From: a virus | Length of the DNA stretch: 32,637 bases | IMG/VR virus record: IMGVR_UViG_3300003621_000009 | Coordinates: 849 to 33,485 of that record | Strand: one strand, 5' to 3' | Part shown: positions 6,536 through 13,110 of the stretch, piece after piece | Position numbering within the stretch: the first letter of the stretch is position 1 | Layout of the letters: each line of letters opens with the position of its first letter | Program-made: the position numbers and the translations under genes | Notes under the pieces: model-generated | Database searches by the model: none | What the model was told of the DNA's origin: nothing | What the model saw: the letters and a program-made list of their open reading frames with translations, nothing else

Positions 6536-8498
6536 TCTTACCTCCACATTTAAATCACAAGCTGCAGAAGATGGCAGTGTAATGATTCGTGGGATGGCTA
6601 GTACTGCTGACTTTGACCGTGCTGGAGATTCTATATCTCACGAAGCATGGACAAAAGGTGGGCTAGCAAACTTTGAAAAGAATCCTATTATTCTTTTCAA
6701 CCATGACTATGATCGACCAATTGGTCGTGCGACTGGTATGAAAGCTGGTCCTAATGGTCTGGAATTAGAATGCAAGATTAGCAAAAGTGCCCCTGGCAAT
6801 GTTGCTGAGTTAGTTAAAGACGGTGTCCTTGGAGCCTTTTCTGTCGGTTTCCGAGTCAAGGATGCGGATTATATTAAGGAAACTGATGGATTAATGATTA
6901 AGGACGCTGAGTTGTTTGAAGTTTCGGTTGTTTCCGTACCTTGCAATCAGGCAGCTACTTTCTCTTTGGCGAAATCCTTTAACTCGATGGATGAGTATGA
7001 GGAGTTCAAGAAAACTTTCACAAATCGTGTAGATCTAGCCGGTCAGACTCTGGCTAAGGACGAGGTCAATACCTCTAGCGTAGCTAGTGACACACCGGAA
7101 AAGGCGGAATTATCCGCACAACAGGAGATCAAAATGTCTGAAGTTAATACTCCAGAAATCGACTTGGAAGCTTTTGCTAAAAAAGTAGCGGAGCAAACTG
7201 CTGCTAATATTGCAATGAAGCAAGCCGAGCAAAAAGCAGCTGAAAAAGCTGAGCAAGAAAAAGCAGCAGCAGAGGCAGAAGCCAAAGCAGCTCAAGAAGA
7301 GCAAGTTAAATCAGCGGTAGTTACTGCTGTTGAGACTGGTGCAGAGCGTCTACAAGAAGACCTCGAAGCGAAACTCGCTGAGAAAGATGCAAGCTACAAC
7401 GAAGTTCTCGCTTCTTTCAAGAAAGAGCTTGAAGAGAAGAGCGAAGAGATGGCGAAAATGCGCGATTCAAAGCGTACTTTCTCTGATCGTGGCGCACAAG
7501 GCGACCTCACTAAGTGGGGCAAAGACTTCATGCACGCTCACCTTCTAGGTGTTATGACTGGCAAAGGTTGGGATACTAACTTTGCTCGTAACATTCAAGA
7601 AAAAGCAGGTATTGCATATGCTGCAACTGCTGCTGATATTGACCAAGAAGTTTCTCGTCAAATCGAGAAGGAAGTTACTCTTAACCTCCGAACTGCTGGT
7701 CTTTTCCGCGAAATCCCTGTAAATGGTGCAGCTACTGTACTTCCAATCCAGCCTGACGTAGAGCCTGCAACTTTCCAAACTGGTGCAGCTGCTGCTGGTA
7801 ACTTGGAAAACCGTGGTGATTCAGACAACAGCTATAAGCCTTCACAAGTAATTCTGAATGCTTATCGTCTGATCTCACAGACTTACATGGATAACCACAT
7901 TGACGAAGAAGTCCTCATTAACTTGATGCCTATGCTCGTTGAGTCAGTTGCTCGTGCACACGCACGTGCTGTTGATAATGCAATTGTTAACGGTTCTGGT
8001 TCAATTACTGGCCTTGACGGTTATGCTACTGCAAATGCTGATACTCTTAGCATTGGGGGTTCTGAGGCTCTTACTGCGGCTAAACTACTTGCATGTCGTA
8101 AGGACATGGGTAAGTATGGTATCAATCCTATGGATGTTGCCTACATCGTTAGCCAGGCTCGTTACTTCGAGCTTATCGAAGATGCCGGTTTTGCAGATAT
8201 CACAGACGTAGGTTCTGATATCGCTACTAAGATCACTGGTGCAATCGGTGCTGTTTATGGCTCACCTGTTATCGTTTCTGACAGCTTCGGCTCAGAGGCA
8301 GACGGTGTTCCAGTTGCATTTGCCGTTAACACTCGTAACTACGCAATCCCACGTCTCCGTGGCGTTAGCGTTGAGCAAGACTACGAAGTTGGTAACCAGC
8401 GTCGTGTTATCGTTGCTACTCAATCACTCGGCTTTGAAGAGTTGGTTGCAGATACAGCAGGTAACCGTTCAGCTGTTAAGATCGACCTCGCAGTTTAA
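6519..8498 (+). CDS. Prohead protease fused to HK97-type major capsid protein
   Basis: Residues 1 to about 165 are an HK97-family prohead protease: IRGMASTADFDRAGD, the His62 motif LFNHDYDRPIGR, the Ser108 motif GAFSVGF, and LFEVSVVSVP (Glu134). Residues about 206-320 are an Ala/Glu/Lys-rich coiled coil, corresponding to the scaffolding delta domain removed during maturation. From about 321 comes an HK97-fold major capsid protein, with RTAGLFREIPV, YRLISQTYMDNHIDEE, AVDNAIVNGSG and the C-terminal SVEQDYEVGNQRRVIVATQS. The fusion is 659 residues. A strong internal ribosome site and ATG at 7134 (Met206) could make the 454-residue scaffold-capsid form separately. Codon choice changes to a highly expressed style downstream of about 7134. 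Confidence 0.93.
   Translation: MEKIFNLTSTFKSQAAEDGSVMIRGMASTADFDRAGDSISHEAWTKGGLANFEKNPIILFNHDYDRPIGRATGMKAGPNGLELECKISKSAPGNVAELVKDGVLGAFSVGFRVKDADYIKETDGLMIKDAELFEVSVVSVPCNQAATFSLAKSFNSMDEYEEFKKTFTNRVDLAGQTLAKDEVNTSSVASDTPEKAELSAQQEIKMSEVNTPEIDLEAFAKKVAEQTAANIAMKQAEQKAAEKAEQEKAAAEAEAKAAQEEQVKSAVVTAVETGAERLQEDLEAKLAEKDASYNEVLASFKKELEEKSEEMAKMRDSKRTFSDRGAQGDLTKWGKDFMHAHLLGVMTGKGWDTNFARNIQEKAGIAYAATAADIDQEVSRQIEKEVTLNLRTAGLFREIPVNGAATVLPIQPDVEPATFQTGAAAAGNLENRGDSDNSYKPSQVILNAYRLISQTYMDNHIDEEVLINLMPMLVESVARAHARAVDNAIVNGSGSITGLDGYATANADTLSIGGSEALTAAKLLACRKDMGKYGINPMDVAYIVSQARYFELIEDAGFADITDVGSDIATKITGAIGAVYGSPVIVSDSFGSEADGVPVAFAVNTRNYAIPRLRGVSVEQDYEVGNQRRVIVATQSLGFEELVADTAGNRSAVKIDLAV
7123..7136 (+). 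promoter_or_regulatory. Internal ribosome site and start inside the protease/capsid fusion
   Basis: AGGAG at 7123-7127 is followed after six bases (ATCAAA) by ATG 7134, in frame with the fusion at Met206. The following residues, MSEVNTPEIDLEAFAKK, begin the predicted scaffold domain exactly after the protease. This is the layout expected of a genuine start, so a 454-residue scaffold-capsid protein may be made in excess over the full fusion. It is inferred from sequence only. Confidence 0.65.
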
Positions 8499-8515
8499 TC
8501 TGAACCAGAAAACGA

Positions 8516-8541
8516 GGGGGAGTTCGCTCCCCCAAGTTTTT
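8516..8541 (+). terminator. Intrinsic terminator after the capsid gene
   Basis: A perfect 7-bp stem (GGGGGAG 8516-8522, CTCCCCC 8527-8533) is closed by a TTCG tetraloop and followed by AAG and five T residues (8537-8541). It lies 18 bases past the capsid stop, 15 bases before the next gene. Strong G/C stem, stable loop and T tract are the standard features of factor-independent termination. It probably lowers, rather than abolishes, transcription of the connector genes relative to capsid. Confidence 0.88.
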
Positions 8542-8555
8542 ATTAATTGACTTAT

Positions 8556-9146
8556 ATGGCAAACTTAATTACACTAGAAGAATACAAAGAAGCTGAAGGT
8601 ATTCAGTCTCCGAAAGAAGACTTGCGTATTGAGGCTTTGATTCCATCTGTGAGTCAATTAATAAAAACTTACTGCGGTAACAGTATTGTAGACTACTACT
8701 CTACTAATAAAACAGAAGTTATTAATATTAATTGGGATACTCACATAATACAGCTTACTGAAAGTCCTGTAAACACGATTGTGTCTGTCGAAGAAAGAGA
8801 CTCTTACCAAGACAGTTATGTAACGCTTACAGAGGCTTCATATGAGTATTACTTCGATAGTTCTACTGATACTGTGATGAGAACTACTGGAGGTAGAAAT
8901 TATCGTAACTGGGCAAAAGGCCCTGGAGCGGTAAGAGTAGTCTACACTGCGGGGTATGAAACTGTTCCTGCAGATTTACAGCTTGCAGTTATTGATTTGA
9001 TTACTTACTATATCAAAGATGAGCACAAAGAGCGCCGCACACTTGCAGGTGCTTCAGTACAAAATCAAGCAAGTACTAGTCAGCGTAATAATGTTGCTTT
9101 CCCTGACCATATTAAACGCGTTCTAGACTTATACAAAAACTTCTAA
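8556..9146 (+). CDS. Head-tail connector, gp6-like adaptor
   Basis: I chose ATG 8556; a TTG at 8547 would add three residues but is a poor start. The 196-residue protein has the pattern of HK97 gp6-like adaptors: LITLEEYKEAEGI, then LRIEALIPSVSQLIKTYCG, a beta middle (IIQLTESPVNTIVSVEERD), VRVVYTAGYETVPADLQ, and a helical C-terminus (LAVIDLITYYIKDEHKER). These proteins form a ring under the portal and are the docking site for the next connector. The location right after the capsid gene is standard. It is preceded by a terminator and has no obvious ribosome site. Confidence 0.85.
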   Translation: MANLITLEEYKEAEGIQSPKEDLRIEALIPSVSQLIKTYCGNSIVDYYSTNKTEVININWDTHIIQLTESPVNTIVSVEERDSYQDSYVTLTEASYEYYFDSSTDTVMRTTGGRNYRNWAKGPGAVRVVYTAGYETVPADLQLAVIDLITYYIKDEHKERRTLAGASVQNQASTSQRNNVAFPDHIKRVLDLYKNF

Positions 9147-10504
9147 TGTCAAAGCAGCTTACAAAAAAACTATTAAAAGAAGTTTTTAGAATAGCCGATG
9201 GAAAAAGCACCAGAAAGCAGCTTACAAGAAATAAACACATTGTTACAATTACGCTTGAAAATATTAAAGAATCCTATAGAGATTCGTATAATAGAGTTCT
9301 AGAAAAGAGCCCAGACTTACCTGATCCAAAAGGCTGGAAAATTTTTGATTTTGCAGCAAAAGCAGCAATAAAAGACTTAGAAAATCATTTAAAAGATCCT
9401 AAGACTAAATCTTATTTTGCGCCAGGAAGTATAAAAGGAAGAGTAGTAGTTTATACAAGTAATAAAAATTCTACTGTACCTTTAGAAATTATTAAAAAAA
9501 CAGGAGTTCGTTATGTTAATAGAAAATTAAAACAATCTAATAAAACTTTAACGGACGCAAAAAGTCTTGTTGAACAAAATCCCGGAATGGATTTTAGTGC
9601 AGCAGCACAAGCTAGTCAAGTAGCTCAGTTCAAAACAGGTATAGAAATACACCATAAAGGAACTACAATTGGAGCTGCGCAGTTAACTAAAGCTTTCGCT
9701 TTTTTAGAAACTTCGAAGTATTTTTCAGATTTTATGTCCTCTGAAGAAATAACATCTTTAAGAGATATGTTTGGAGACTTTGATTTAATGTTTCAAACAG
9801 ACTCGGACTTAAATGTATCAATTAAAGAAGATTATTTAATTTCAGTAGATATTGGCAGTTATAGAAAAAACTTTGGAGGAAGTGAGCCAAATGATTGGAA
9901 GAATATTAAACCAAAGTTAGAAGAAGCTATTTCTTCGTGGGCGTCTAAGCAAGACTGGTGGAACAGAAAAGGAAGTAAATCTCTAAAAGAAGACTCACTA
10001 GAGCTAACGGCTCATACAGTAGTAAGTACATTAACAAAAGCTAGAAATGTTACAGCTACAAAAAAGACAAAAAAACCAAAGAGATCGCCTGCACCAGTTA
10101 AAACAGTAATTGCAGGGACTTCAAAAAGAAGAGTAAAAAATTCAAAAGCAACCCCGGCAAGAGGCAGGACAAGAAAACCAAAAAGCACGGGGTTTTCACA
10201 AGTAAAACTATATGCGGCTTTAAATACTAGAATTAATGCAGTAGTAGCAAAAAACATGGATCTTCCTGGATTAGAATATCAGACAGGAAGATTTGCGTCA
10301 GGAGTTAAAATTACAGACGTAAGTAAAACAGCTCAAGGATTTCCTTCTGTAGGGTATACTTACCAACTGTACCCCTATCAAACTTTCGAGCCAGGATTCG
10401 CTCAAGGAAGCACAGATAGAGACCCTCGTAAATTAATTGATAGATCAATACGAGAAATAGCTGCAGAAATGGTAACCGGAAGATTATACACTAGGAGACA
10501 ATAA
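9146..10504 (+). CDS. Large neck-region protein with basic linker
   Basis: At 452 residues this is far longer than a normal neck protein (about 100-150). The N-terminal ~300 residues are helical and unrecognised; then comes a very basic stretch (about 305-350: KKTKKPKRSPAPVK, KRRVKNSKATPARGRTRKPK), then a C-terminal domain of about 100 residues (VKLYAALNTRINAVVAKNM, YQTGRFASGVKITDV, GFPSVGYTYQLYPYQTFE, RKLIDRSIREIAAEM, GRLYTRR). The C-terminal part resembles tail-completion/neck proteins by position and by the TGRFA...TYQ...SIREIA pattern, as I recall it from marine phages. Junctions on both sides are TAATG. It lies between the gp6-like adaptor and the tail terminator. Role by context: neck or tail completion. 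Confidence 0.6.
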   Translation: MSKQLTKKLLKEVFRIADGKSTRKQLTRNKHIVTITLENIKESYRDSYNRVLEKSPDLPDPKGWKIFDFAAKAAIKDLENHLKDPKTKSYFAPGSIKGRVVVYTSNKNSTVPLEIIKKTGVRYVNRKLKQSNKTLTDAKSLVEQNPGMDFSAAAQASQVAQFKTGIEIHHKGTTIGAAQLTKAFAFLETSKYFSDFMSSEEITSLRDMFGDFDLMFQTDSDLNVSIKEDYLISVDIGSYRKNFGGSEPNDWKNIKPKLEEAISSWASKQDWWNRKGSKSLKEDSLELTAHTVVSTLTKARNVTATKKTKKPKRSPAPVKTVIAGTSKRRVKNSKATPARGRTRKPKSTGFSQVKLYAALNTRINAVVAKNMDLPGLEYQTGRFASGVKITDVSKTAQGFPSVGYTYQLYPYQTFEPGFAQGSTDRDPRKLIDRSIREIAAEMVTGRLYTRRQ

Positions 10505-10956
10505 TGGCTACAAGAACTTATAGTACTAGAAGGCAAGCCATTGTAAATGCTCTAGTAGATAAATTAAAAGGTATTAATGGAAACGGAGAATACCTTACAA
10601 ACTTATTTGAGAATGTTCATCCAAGATTAAAATTCTGGGATGAGATAGAAGAATTTCCAGCAGTACACTTAAATGCGGGGTCAGAAACTCGAGAGTATCA
10701 AGGTGGGGGTTATAAAGACCGTTTTATGAGCGTAACTTTAAGATGTTACGTAAACTCCGAAGACTCTGTAGAAGACTTAGATAAGTTATTGGAAGATGTA
10801 GAAGTAGTATTGGAGGATAACTCCAGACTGCAGTATATAGATAGAAAAGGCGTAGCACAATATACGCATCAAATCACAATCATTAGTATCGATACTGATG
10901 AGGGTGTGCTTGAACCATATGGAGTCGGTGAGATGACAATAGAGGTTCGATACTAG
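10504..10956 (+). CDS. Tail terminator / tail completion protein
   Basis: This 150-residue protein has an alpha/beta pattern that fits the lambda gpU / HK97 gp10-like tail terminator group: an N-terminal helix (RRQAIVNALVDKLKGI), LKFWDEIEEFPAVHLNAG, a strand-rich middle (FMSVTLRCYV), a helix (SVEDLDKLLEDVEVVLED), and a final strand pair ending VGEMTIEVRY. Such proteins cap the tail tube when it reaches length and join it to the head. Its place, between the neck gene and the tail tube gene, is the standard one. It starts in a TAATG overlap and is followed by a 60-base gap. Confidence 0.78.
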   Translation: MATRTYSTRRQAIVNALVDKLKGINGNGEYLTNLFENVHPRLKFWDEIEEFPAVHLNAGSETREYQGGGYKDRFMSVTLRCYVNSEDSVEDLDKLLEDVEVVLEDNSRLQYIDRKGVAQYTHQITIISIDTDEGVLEPYGVGEMTIEVRY

Positions 10957-11016
10957 AAAATACTGGCAAGAACAAAGGTTCAAGTCCAAGTCTTTTCAAG
11001 AATATAGGAGAAAGTA

Positions 11017-12138
11017 ATGGCACAACAATTATATTTTAGTCGCGATACTAAAGTTTACGTGGAAATTGGAGCCAATGTATGGGAACTTCCTGTACTCGAC
11101 GGTTTCAGTTTTTCACAGGCTACAAACGTATCTGAAATCGCTCTTTCAGAGATGGAAGATTCTGCAGGCACTAGTAAGCGGGGTCGTCGCGCATTTAACG
11201 ACTCTCTAGCCCCAGCAGAGTGGTCTTTTAGTACTTATGTACGTCCGTTCGTTTCAGCAGGAACAGGTGCGGGCGCTGCAGATACAGCAGCAAACCATCA
11301 CGCAGTAGAAGAAGTATTATGGGCACTAATGGCAGGATCTGCTGCTTATGCATCCAATACCTTCCCAGGATTTACTGCGGATACAACAGACTTAAATATT
11401 GACTTTTCGAACTCAAATAAGTCTACTCTAGGTACCGCAAGTATCTACTTTGTTGTAGGTAATGCAAACAAGAAAGTGTATAAGTTAACAAATGCCGTTG
11501 TTAATGAAGCAACTCTTAACTTTGAAATTGACGGTATTGCAATGATTGATTGGTCAGGCTTTGCAGCAGAAATTGTGGATGATACAGCAACAGGTCTTCC
11601 TACTGCTACTATCTACGAAGACGTTACAGCCACAGACAACTTTATTCGTAACCGTCTCACACAATTAACAATTGTACCTACTACTCAGGATCCTGATGGC
11701 GATACTGTTGATGAGTTAGAAGCCTCTTACGATCTTACTCTTACTGGTGGTAGTATTACTATTACTAATAATATTACTTACATTACTCCAGAAGAGCTAG
11801 GTGTAGTGAATGTTCCAATTGGTCACGTAACTGGTGGTCGAGCAGTAAGTGGAAGCTTTACTTGTTATCTACTAAAAGATACGGCTGGAACAAATAAGTC
11901 TACTGACTTCTTCCAAGATGTTAAGTCAATTTCAAATGTTGTTACTAACTCTTTTGCACTTACATTTAAAGTTGGTGGAACTTCCGCTCCAGCACTAGAG
12001 CTAGCAATGCCTACTGCTCACGTAGACATTCCTACTCACTCTATTGAAGATGTAATTTCTCTTGAAACGAATTTCAATGCTCTACCAAGCAGCATTGAAT
12101 TAACAGACGAAGTTACGCTTACTTACAAGGGTGCATAG
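11017..12138 (+). CDS. Major tail tube protein
   Basis: The 373-residue protein begins MAQQLYFSRDTKVYVEIG after a good ribosome site (AGGAG, about 9 bases upstream). It is beta-rich, with LPVLDGFSFSQATNVSEIAL, WSFSTYVRPFVSAG, LTIVPTTQDPDGD and VNVPIGHVTGGRAVSGSFTC. The length, beta content and location between the tail terminator and the chaperone/tape-measure genes identify it as the tail tube protein, the tail's most abundant subunit. It resembles two fused tube folds in length, like T5 pb6, but I cannot prove that. A terminator hairpin and a promoter lie just downstream. Confidence 0.82.
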   Translation: MAQQLYFSRDTKVYVEIGANVWELPVLDGFSFSQATNVSEIALSEMEDSAGTSKRGRRAFNDSLAPAEWSFSTYVRPFVSAGTGAGAADTAANHHAVEEVLWALMAGSAAYASNTFPGFTADTTDLNIDFSNSNKSTLGTASIYFVVGNANKKVYKLTNAVVNEATLNFEIDGIAMIDWSGFAAEIVDDTATGLPTATIYEDVTATDNFIRNRLTQLTIVPTTQDPDGDTVDELEASYDLTLTGGSITITNNITYITPEELGVVNVPIGHVTGGRAVSGSFTCYLLKDTAGTNKSTDFFQDVKSISNVVTNSFALTFKVGGTSAPALELAMPTAHVDIPTHSIEDVISLETNFNALPSSIELTDEVTLTYKGA

Positions 12139-12160
12139 TGTTAGCATAGAAAAATAGTTC

Positions 12161-12189
12161 TTGACTTTTATGTTGAGATCTTCTATACT
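12161..12189 (+). promoter_or_regulatory. Near-consensus sigma70 promoter ahead of the chaperone genes
   Basis: TTGACT (12161-12166) and TATACT (12184-12189) are each one base from consensus, with exactly 17 bases between. Initiation is expected near 12196. A terminator-like hairpin starts six bases later (12202), so many transcripts from this promoter may end after about 35 bases. It lies 23 bases past the tail tube stop. Confidence 0.75.
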
Positions 12190-12201
12190 AATAACAATAA
12201 A

Positions 12202-12231
12202 AGTGGGGGTGTAAAAACCCCCGCTTGTTTT
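12202..12231 (+). terminator. Terminator or attenuator hairpin after the tail tube gene
   Basis: A 9-bp stem (12202-12210 with 12217-12225, one G-T wobble) built on five G-C pairs encloses the loop GTAAAA, and is followed by TTGTTTT. This is a standard intrinsic terminator for the tail tube transcript. Because the promoter at 12161 fires into it almost at once, it can also act as an attenuator for the chaperone/tape genes. Confidence 0.82.
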
Positions 12232-12256
12232 CATAAAAACAATAAAAGGATATACA

Positions 12257-12697
12257 ATGACAGATTCAGTAACTTCTAAAGCCGCTCCAGTTTCATTAGC
12301 GAGTTTATTAACTCCAAGCAAGACAGTATCTATTGACTTTCCTGGGTATAAAGGATTTACTGTAGATATTTGTTACTTGGGCAGAGATGAATTACTAAAA
12401 CTTCGAAAGAGATGTGTTAGCACAAAATTTAATAAGCGTACTCATCAGCCAGAAGAAAATTTAGATGAAGATAAGTTTCTGGAAGAGTATGTAAGTGCAG
12501 TTATCAAAGGTTGGTCTGGCTTGAAATTTTCATACTTAGAAGAGTTTCTTTTGGTGGATATTTCGAAACAGAATCCTGACGATGAACTACCTTTTACACA
12601 AGACAATGCGGAATTACTAATGCGTAATTCTAATAGTTTTGATTCTTGGATTACAGATACTGTTTCAAATCTTGAAAATTTTACTGGGAGCAAGTAG
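12257..12697 (+). CDS. Tail assembly chaperone, short form (lambda G-like)
   Basis: This 146-residue protein has SIDFPGYKGFTVDICYLGRD, then LLKLRKRCVSTKF, and the helical region EYVSAVIKGWSGLKFSYLEE. It sits immediately before the tape measure gene, where lambda gpG/gpGT and analogues act. Those chaperones bind the tape measure and recruit tube subunits. Near its end is an A AAT TTT slippery heptamer (12676-12682) in the correct phase, so a fraction of ribosomes should shift to the -1 frame and make a longer protein. The ribosome site AAAGGA lies six bases from the ATG. The 118-base gap ahead of it holds a promoter and a hairpin. Confidence 0.85.
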   Translation: MTDSVTSKAAPVSLASLLTPSKTVSIDFPGYKGFTVDICYLGRDELLKLRKRCVSTKFNKRTHQPEENLDEDKFLEEYVSAVIKGWSGLKFSYLEEFLLVDISKQNPDDELPFTQDNAELLMRNSNSFDSWITDTVSNLENFTGSK

Positions 12698-12721
12698 CCC
12701 ATATTCAGGATTTACTTGCTC
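12676..12721 (+). promoter_or_regulatory. Programmed -1 frameshift site (slippery heptamer plus hairpin)
   Basis: In the G-like frame the codons GAA AAT TTT ACT contain the heptamer A AAT TTT (12676-12682), the X XXY YYZ form. The -1 frame has a stop at 12673-12675, immediately before the heptamer, and is open from 12676 to 13110. Five bases after the heptamer, GAGCAAGTA (12688-12696) can pair perfectly with TACTTGCTC (12713-12721), a 9-bp stem with a 16-base loop; it contains the zero-frame stop. This is the arrangement of a -1 frameshift signal. Confidence 0.88.
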
Positions 12722-13110
12722 GTTATGTGAAAGAACAGTCTTCACCAATATCTATAGATCAATATCTACAGATATGCGAGCAATTGGGTGAAGAACCCGA
12801 TCCCCAAAAGATGCCACTTACCGAGTCGGATTTTCCGGCAGAGGTACAAGTGGCATTTTTTATGTTTAATTTACTATCAGATGTCTGGGAAGGTATGTCC
12901 GGCACTTATTGTGGAAAAGACTGGTCACATTGCTCACAATTATTTGATATTTACGAAGTACAAGATCCAAAAGTTATATTATATTTTATGAAATTGTATG
13001 AAAGAATATTAATGGGATATAGATCTGAAGAAGCAGATAGAAAACGAAAAGCAGAAGAGCGTAAAGCTAAAAGCGGTGGTAAGAACTACACCCATAATGT
13101 ACAAGGCTAA
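12682..13110 (+). CDS. Tail assembly chaperone, frameshift extension (lambda T-like)
   Basis: This frame should be read as a -1 extension of the preceding gene: after slippage, translation continues at codon 12682 (YWEQVAHIQDLLARYVKE) to TAA at 13108, giving 142 plus 142 residues, a 284-residue fusion. The part has SIDQYLQICEQLGEEPD, LTESDFPAEVQVAFFMF, VWEGMSGTYCGKDWS, then a helical C-terminus with many Arg/Lys/Glu ending KNYTHNVQG. This GMSG...GKDW and KRKAEERKAKSGGKNYTHNVQG pattern is one I recall from chaperone C-terminal extensions in marine phages. The GTG at 12727 has no ribosome site, so independent initiation is unlikely. It ends in a TAATG overlap with the tape measure gene. Confidence 0.82.
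   Translation, partial: YWEQVAHIQDLLARYVKEQSSPISIDQYLQICEQLGEEPDPQKMPLTESDFPAEVQVAFFMFNLLSDVWEGMSGTYCGKDWSHCSQLFDIYEVQDPKVILYFMKLYERILMGYRSEEADRKRKAEERKAKSGGKNYTHNVQG

Noticed and set aside
8547-8575. TTGACT-17-TACACT promoter-like pair and a TTG start at 8547
   Set aside because: The -10 box is poor and would start transcription inside the adaptor gene; the ATG at 8556 is a better start.
10979-10989. GGTTCAAGTCC, resembling a tRNA T-arm
   Set aside because: The flanks do not pair into a five-base stem and no acceptor, D-arm or anticodon arm surrounds it; likely chance.
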